A stretch of 64,000 nt of DNA. It comes from Diaminobutyricimonas sp. LJ205. GTDB taxonomy: Bacteria > Actinomycetota > Actinomycetes > Actinomycetales > Microbacteriaceae. The stretch lies in NCBI RefSeq assembly GCF_009755725.1, contig NZ_CP046619.1, positions 2,852,001 through 2,916,000 on the forward strand. The letters are read 5' to 3'. The position numbers and the translations under genes are program-made. The notes under the pieces are model-generated. The model worked only from the letters and a program-made list of their open reading frames with translations. It was not told the origin of the DNA and ran no database searches. Below, one piece after another: positions 59,432 through 64,000 of the stretch (within the stretch, counting starts at the first letter, position 1; each line of letters opens with the position of its first letter).

Positions 59432-61104
59432 GCCGTCGGTCCCGGCTGGGGCGGCTGCTGGCCGCCGCCCGGAACGTGCACGGGCGCGGGCGCGTCGAGG
59501 GATGCGGGGACGTCGACTGGCGCAGCGACGTCGACCGGCGCTGCCGCGGCCCCGCTCGCACGCCAGCGATGCGTCGTGTCCTGCGCGGCGGACAGGACCG
59601 CGGCATCCGCCACCGTCCCGAAGAAATGAAGCGCCTGGTCACGATCGATCGCACCGAGGGTCGGCGTGATCGGACCGGCGACCGTGTGCACATGTATGGC
59701 CGCGAGCCGCAGCCAGCGCAGCAGCGGACCCTGGCGTACCGCCACGCTTTGCAGGCGGGCGTGCGGCACGATCACCAGCGAGCGCCAGATCGCGCCCTTC
59801 CGCAGCACGAGTTGGCGAGGCAGGATCGCGAACCCGTTCCGGCGCCAGCTGAACCAGCGCAGCACCGCCGCGCGCGGCGGCGAGTTCACGAAGCCGTCAT
59901 CCCCACCCTTGGAGATCAGCGCCGAGGAGCCGATGCGCGCCTGGTCGAAGTCGGGCATCACCAGGGCGAGCACCCGTCCGACGTCTTCGGCGGTGCCGAC
60001 CGGAAGAATCGTGGTGTTCGCCTGGCCGGCGGCTCCCTGGGTGGATGAGCGCGAGGCCCGGTTGACCTTGACCTCCCACCAGCCGAGTCCGCGCCAGAGC
60101 AGCGACTGGCTGATCTGCACCGAGTGCACGCGCCCCGGAGGGAGGGTTTCGTTGCTCGTCGAGAGCAGCCCGTAGCCGATGCGCACCCCGTCGGGGGTGC
60201 CTGCGATCGAATAGCGCAGCGACTTCGTGAACCGCGACACCAGGTAGCTGCCCATACCGAGGATGGCCGGGATCACGCCGAACGCGGCGACGAACTCACC
60301 GGACACCAGGATGGCGATCATGGAGCCGATGGTGATCAGGTAGAAGATGATCGCGGTCTCGCTGAGCGCGATCGCACCGGCCAGCCGGCCCGCGTGCATC
60401 TTCACCACCGACTCGATGGGTGCGGCGTTCGGGTCGAGTTCAGGGGCAAGCAGCTCCTGCACGCGGCGGTCGATGATGCTGCCGGATGCCTCGGCCCGAG
60501 CCTCCGCTGCTGCCTGCTCGGCACGCTGAGTGCCGGACGCGAGCAGCAGGATGTCGCGGCGTAGGTCATCGGCGTTGGTACTGCGAAGGTAGGCGAGCTG
60601 CACGTTGGCGTCCTGGCCGGCCTGGTTCACCTCAAGCTTCGCGGCGCCGAACAGGCGGGCGAAGAACGGTCGCACGATGTTGATGCCCTGGATCCGGTCG
60701 AGCCTCGCCCGCCGGTTGGTGCGGAAGAGGATGCCGCTGCGCACCTCGACGACCTCGTCGGTGATCCGGAACGTGTGCATCCGCCAGCTGAGGTAGAAGC
60801 CGACCACGAAGAGCACCAGCACCAGCGCGACCACGCCCAGCACCATGGGCAGCAGACCCTCGCTGAGCACCCAGTCGATCGGATCCTCGCCCGGTCGCCC
60901 GGCGCCGACGAACAGGTCGATCAGTCGCTCACGCAGGTTGGCGATGATGATGCCGAGCATGGCGATGAGCGCGATGCCACCCTTGAGCAACGGCGTCGCC
61001 GGGTGCAGCCGGTGCCAGTTTCCGTCAGCAAGCCCGGTGGAATCGTCAAAGACCTGCCTGACCTCACGGCCAGTCGGCTCGGGAAGGGCGTGCGATTCGG
61101 TCAC
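59428..61104 (-). CDS. Bacterial PH-domain (YdbT-like) membrane protein, large
   Basis: A 558-residue protein with two pairs of membrane helices (about 38-60 and 82-108; about 245-295) each followed by a bPH2 domain (SWRMHTFRITDEVVEVRSGILFRTNRRARLDRIQ; third copy YGLLSTSNETLPPGRVHSVQI). The C-terminus is Pro/Ala/Val-rich. It overlaps the smaller PH protein gene by four bases; the two usually form a membrane complex. Function not established. Confidence 0.85.
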   Translation of the reverse strand: MTESHALPEPTGREVRQVFDDSTGLADGNWHRLHPATPLLKGGIALIAMLGIIIANLRERLIDLFVGAGRPGEDPIDWVLSEGLLPMVLGVVALVLVLFVVGFYLSWRMHTFRITDEVVEVRSGILFRTNRRARLDRIQGINIVRPFFARLFGAAKLEVNQAGQDANVQLAYLRSTNADDLRRDILLLASGTQRAEQAAAEARAEASGSIIDRRVQELLAPELDPNAAPIESVVKMHAGRLAGAIALSETAIIFYLITIGSMIAILVSGEFVAAFGVIPAILGMGSYLVSRFTKSLRYSIAGTPDGVRIGYGLLSTSNETLPPGRVHSVQISQSLLWRGLGWWEVKVNRASRSSTQGAAGQANTTILPVGTAEDVGRVLALVMPDFDQARIGSSALISKGGDDGFVNSPPRAAVLRWFSWRRNGFAILPRQLVLRKGAIWRSLVIVPHARLQSVAVRQGPLLRWLRLAAIHVHTVAGPITPTLGAIDRDQALHFFGTVADAAVLSAAQDTTHRWRASGAAAAPVDVAAPVDVPASLDAPAPVHVPGGGQQPPQPGPTA

Positions 61105-61598
61105 AGCCCGGCCCGGCGGCTTTCGGCGAGGGCGACCAGCTGGTCACGCAGGTGCTCCGCGTCGGCCATCGCCAGCCCCGGGATGGTGATCGCGGTGGAC
61201 GCGGCGGCGGTGACGAACTTGAGCTCCGACAAGCCAACGGCGCGCGCGAGCGGCCCCCGGTTGATGTCCACCAGCTGCATCCGGCCGTAGGGCACGGCGA
61301 CGAAGCGCTGGAACAGGATGCCGCGGCGATAGACCAGGTCGTCGGCGCGCAGCTGATAGCCGATGGCGCGGACCCGGCGCGGGGTGAGCGCAATCGTGAT
61401 CAGGAAGATGATCGCCAGCGAGGCGGGCAGCGCCCACAGCCAGACGTTTCCGCTCAGGATGGCAGGCAGGGCGACTGCGCCGACCGCGATGATGCCGAAG
61501 ATGACGTAGCCGATGACGTCGACGACGATGTACTTCGGCGATACCCGCTGCCAGGTGGTGTCCGACAGCTCGAGGCTTCTTGCGTCAGTCTGGCTCAC
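61101..61598 (-). CDS. Bacterial PH-domain membrane protein, small
   Basis: A 165-residue protein with two membrane helices (VVDVIGYVIFGIIAVGAVALPAIL and LWALPASLAIIFLITIAL) and one bPH2 domain (YQLRADDLVYRRGILFQRFVAVPYGRMQLVDINRGPL). It pairs with the larger PH protein through a four-base overlap. Confidence 0.85.
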   Translation of the reverse strand: MSQTDARSLELSDTTWQRVSPKYIVVDVIGYVIFGIIAVGAVALPAILSGNVWLWALPASLAIIFLITIALTPRRVRAIGYQLRADDLVYRRGILFQRFVAVPYGRMQLVDINRGPLARAVGLSELKFVTAAASTAITIPGLAMADAEHLRDQLVALAESRRAGL

Positions 61599-61607
61599 TG
61601 GGTCCTT

Positions 61608-62084
61608 CTAGAGTCTGGACGCCGCCGGTCCTTGCTCGGGACTGTCGTCGTCAGGCGGGAGGGTGCACATTCGTTCGGCGATCAGTCCGGCGGCGAGCAA
61701 AATGGCCGCCCCCACGACTGTGGCGACCGCCATCAGGATCGAGCTTACTCCGGGCACCACCGTGCGGCTCAGCAGGTACACCGTGATTCCGAGGCCGAAT
61801 CCGGCGAGCAGCGCCCCGGACAGGCTCGAGGCCTTGGCCAGCACCACCGCGCGGGTGGCGTAGAAGGGGTCCACCCGGTTCAGTTCGCGGGTGCGCACCG
61901 CCGTGCGCACCGGCCAGGCGATGACGACGACGATCACGCCGATCAACATCAACGCGAGCGGCAGGGTCAGCGGTGGAATCACGACGGGACGTCCGGATGC
62001 CGCCAGCCCAGCATCGAGGAACCAACCACCGACGGTCCCGATCACGGCAAGCAGAATCAGCGGGCCGGCGGTCGACGGTCTCAC
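61608..62084 (-). CDS. DUF3180 membrane protein of the folate gene run
   Basis: A 158-residue protein with four membrane helices (LILLAVIGTVGGWFL; LALMLIGVIVVVIAW; LSGALLAGFGLGITVYLL; SILMAVATVVGAAILLAAGLI). The start is GTG 62084 in a four-base overlap with folK; a longer frame to 62165 is antisense to nothing conserved. DUF3180 proteins regularly follow folK in actinobacteria. Function unknown. Confidence 0.82.
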   Translation of the reverse strand: MRPSTAGPLILLAVIGTVGGWFLDAGLAASGRPVVIPPLTLPLALMLIGVIVVVIAWPVRTAVRTRELNRVDPFYATRAVVLAKASSLSGALLAGFGLGITVYLLSRTVVPGVSSILMAVATVVGAAILLAAGLIAERMCTLPPDDDSPEQGPAASRL

Positions 62085-62557
62085 AGGTGTCCTCGCAACT
62101 TGGCGAGGACGAACTCCACCCGGCCGCGACCCGAAAGCTCGGCATCCTTGTCGACCTCGAGCCACGGGGCGAGCACGAACTCGCGCTCGTGCGCGTGCGG
62201 ATGCGGCAGCACCAGGCGCGGAGTGTTGCGGCGCTGGCCACCGAAGTCGACGATGTCGAGGTCGAGGGTGCGGTCCCCCCAGCGTTCCGTGCGCACACGA
62301 CCATGATGGTCCTCAATCGCGTTCAGGGCGTCGAGGAGCACGTCCGCGTCGAGGTCCGTGTCGATCAGGATGACACCGTTCAGATACGCCGGCCTGCTCT
62401 CATCGACCCCGTCCGGGGTGACCGCAGGAGTTTCGATGAAGGAGGAGACCGCGACCAGGTGCACATCGTCGAGCTCGGCGATCTCGCGAACGGCGTGGGT
62501 GACGGTGGCCTTACGGTCGCCGAGGTTCGCGCCGACGGCGATGACGGCGCGGGTCAC
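62081..62557 (-). CDS. folK: 2-amino-4-hydroxy-6-hydroxymethyldihydropteridine pyrophosphokinase
   Basis: A 158-residue HPPK. AVGANLGDRKATV near 7, RWGDRTLDLDIVDFGG (Mg-binding Asp pair) near 92, and LVLPHPHAHEREFVLAPW near 115 are the family signatures. It starts at GTG 62557 in a four-base overlap with folB. Confidence 0.95.
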   Translation of the reverse strand: MTRAVIAVGANLGDRKATVTHAVREIAELDDVHLVAVSSFIETPAVTPDGVDESRPAYLNGVILIDTDLDADVLLDALNAIEDHHGRVRTERWGDRTLDLDIVDFGGQRRNTPRLVLPHPHAHEREFVLAPWLEVDKDAELSGRGRVEFVLAKLRGHL

Positions 62558-62919
62558 GACCGACTCCGGGAGATGGTCACGGCGACGTCGGTGAACGGCA
62601 CGGTGAGCGGTGCCTGCGGCTTGTGCACGGTGACGGTGGTGGACTGCACGGCCGGATGGGCGAGCACCACCTCGGCGATCCGCTCGGCGAGGGCTTCGAT
62701 CAGGTCGACCGGGTCGCGTTCGGCGGCGGCCACCACCTGCTCGGCAAGCTCGCCATAGTTCACGGTGCGCGCCAGGTCGTCGCTGGCCGCTGCGGTGCGC
62801 AGATCGAGTTCCGCGGTGACATCGATCACGAAGTCCTGGCCGTCGCGGCGTTCGAAGTCGTACACGCCGTGGTGGCCTCGCGCGACGAGGCCGGTGAGGG
62901 TGATCGAGTCGAGGCTCAC
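62554..62919 (-). CDS. folB: Dihydroneopterin aldolase
   Basis: A 121-residue DHNA. ARGHHGVYDFERRDGQDFVIDV (catalytic Glu) near 14, TVNYGELAEQV near 53, DLIEALAERIAE near 71 and the late VHKPQAPLTVPF are typical. The GTG start at 62919 overlaps the folP stop by four bases; the frame to 62940 is longer. Confidence 0.95.
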   Translation of the reverse strand: MSLDSITLTGLVARGHHGVYDFERRDGQDFVIDVTAELDLRTAAASDDLARTVNYGELAEQVVAAAERDPVDLIEALAERIAEVVLAHPAVQSTTVTVHKPQAPLTVPFTDVAVTISRSRS

Positions 62920-63776
62920 CGTCGGCGCCCCGCGGTCCACGCCGACGCGACCTCGAGGGCCTTGCGCGTGGATTCGACGTTGTGCACGCGCACGCCCCAG
63001 GCTCCGGCCTCGGCCGACAGCGCCGAGATGATCGCCGTCGCGTTGTCCTTGTCGCCGCCGAGGTCTCCGAGGAAGCGCTTGCGGCTTGCGCCGATCAGGA
63101 TCGGATGGCCGAGCGCGGCGAGTTCGTCGTAGCGGGCGAGCAGCTGCCAGTTGTGCTCGGCCTTCTTCGAGAAGCCGAGTCCCGGATCGATGATCACCCG
63201 GGCGGGATCAATGCCCCAGACGATCATCTCGGCCAGGCGCTGTTGCAGCTCGTTCTTCACATCGGTGACGACATCGCCGTACACGGCGAGCTTGTCGAGC
63301 GCGCTGGAGTCCTTCTCGCCGAGCAGGCCCCGCCAGTGCATGGCGATGTACGTGGCCTCGTTCCCCGCCATCACCCGGTACATGTCGGGGTCGGCGAGAC
63401 CACCGGAGACGTCGTTGATGAACTCGGCACCGGCCGCGACGGTCTGCTTCGCGGTTTCGGAGTTCATGGTGTCGACGCTGACCCGGATGCCCTTCTCGGC
63501 CAACGCGGTGACCACAGGCAGCACGCGCGCGAGCTCGTCAACCACGCTGACGCGGGGCGCACCGGGCCTGGTCGATTCGCCGCCGACGTCGATGATGTCG
63601 GCGCCCTGCTCGGTGAGCTCGAGGGCGTGCGCAATGGCGGCATCCGCGTCAAGGAATTCGCCGCCGTCGCTGAAGGAGTTCGGTGTGACGTTCACAATCC
63701 CCATGATCAGGGTGCGCTGGCTTGCCGCGGAGCGGCGCGCGCGCCGGCGACGCACGGTTTTCCGCTCAGCCGTCAT
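62916..63776 (-). CDS. folP: Dihydropteroate synthase
   Basis: A 286-residue DHPS. MGIVNVTPNSFSDGGEF (phosphate/sulfonamide loop) near 25, DVGGESTRPGAPRV near 60, FINDVSGG near 137 and the late GASRKRFLG are diagnostic. The start at 63776 overlaps the folE stop by four bases (ATGA). Confidence 0.96.
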   Translation of the reverse strand: MTAERKTVRRRRARRSAASQRTLIMGIVNVTPNSFSDGGEFLDADAAIAHALELTEQGADIIDVGGESTRPGAPRVSVVDELARVLPVVTALAEKGIRVSVDTMNSETAKQTVAAGAEFINDVSGGLADPDMYRVMAGNEATYIAMHWRGLLGEKDSSALDKLAVYGDVVTDVKNELQQRLAEMIVWGIDPARVIIDPGLGFSKKAEHNWQLLARYDELAALGHPILIGASRKRFLGDLGGDKDNATAIISALSAEAGAWGVRVHNVESTRKALEVASAWTAGRRR

Positions 63777-64000
63777 CCCGGCCTCCGATCAGGGCCACCA
63801 CCTCGGCGCGGGAGACCGGGTCGGTGAGCACCCCGCGGCTGGCCATGGTCAACGTCGTGCTCTGGCTTTGCCGGGTGCCGCGCGCGGTGACGCAGCTGTG
63901 TCGTGCGTCGAGCACCACCAGCACCCCGCGGGGGGCCAGTCCTTGATCGAGCGCGTCGGCGATCTGCTCGGTCAGGCGTTCCTGCAGCTGCGGGCGGGAG
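63773..64000 (-). CDS. folE: GTP cyclohydrolase I, C-terminal part (window edge)
   Basis: The last 75 residues of FolE, cut by the window end. SRPQLQERLTEQIADAL, RGVLVVLDARHSCVTARGTRQSQS (the zinc-ligand Cys and catalytic His region) and TMASRGVL match the C-terminus of type I GTP cyclohydrolases. It opens the folate run folE-folP-folB-folK-DUF3180 read toward lower coordinates. Confidence 0.93.
   Translation of the reverse strand, partial: LPPAAAGTPDRADRRRARSRTGPPRGAGGARRTTQLRHRARHPAKPEHDVDHGQPRGAHRPGLPRRGGGPDRRPG

Noticed and set aside
1-64000. CRISPR arrays or toxin-antitoxin modules
   Set aside because: No regularly spaced repeats of CRISPR type were seen, and the small HTH gene at 50298 pairs with a DUF2975 protein and not a toxin.

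Overview
The window comes from a high-GC actinobacterium, most likely a member of the Microbacteriaceae. The evidence is a folate gene run (folE-folP-folB-folK-DUF3180) followed by two bacterial PH-domain proteins, a DUF2520 protein and panC; an actinobacterial-type ClpC, LysS, RadA, ArgA and ATP-dependent DNA ligase; and short dispersed repeats of a kind I associate with this family. All functional calls come from reading the sequence and remembered family motifs. No search was run.

Positions 1-29,000 are a catabolic region of visibly lower GC. A twelve-gene minus-strand run (14084 down to 1420) encodes a set matching, step for step, the cyclohexanecarboxyl-CoA pathway: acyl-CoA dehydrogenase (AliB-like), acid-CoA ligase (AliA-like), enoyl-CoA hydratase (BadK-like), alcohol dehydrogenase (BadH-like) and ring hydrolase (BadI-like). 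Two unusual MaoC/FAS1-type dehydratase-like proteins and a family III CoA transferase/racemase follow, then a mesaconyl-CoA module (Mct-like CoA transferase, a CitE-type lyase lacking its middle, and a mesaconyl-CoA hydratase-like MaoC protein), and finally another acyl-CoA dehydrogenase. Upstream lie an SDR-MoxR-VWA operon, two paralogous FCD-type GntR regulators and a CoA transferase. A Dpp-type ABC importer operon ending in an amidase follows, then a divergent CoA transferase and a TetR regulator. Four promoter regions share the palindromic element GTATMCNGKATAC, so the region looks like one regulon: import of an amide- or peptide-like or carboxylic compound, release of an acid, CoA activation, ring opening and beta-oxidation.

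Positions 29,400-32,270 are a junction. Two decayed IS481-type elements sit in tandem at the 3' end of a tRNA-Ser(CGA) gene. Three copies of the last 15 bases of the tRNA flank them. A terminator that probably once followed the tRNA lies beyond the elements.

Positions 32,300-45,500 have high GC and carry a flavin monooxygenase, radA, an SseB-like gene, and a homoprotocatechuate (3,4-dihydroxyphenylacetate) meta-cleavage operon: hpaD, hpaE, a DapA-family aldolase, a GntR regulator and an FAH-RraA fusion. A divergent ThDP enzyme and a phenol-hydroxylase-type flavoprotein lie beside it. Positions 45,500-64,000 are housekeeping: argA, clpC, a DUF2975/HTH pair, a tautomerase, pirin, DNA ligase, lysS with two tiny membrane proteins, panC and the folate run, cut inside folE at the window edge.
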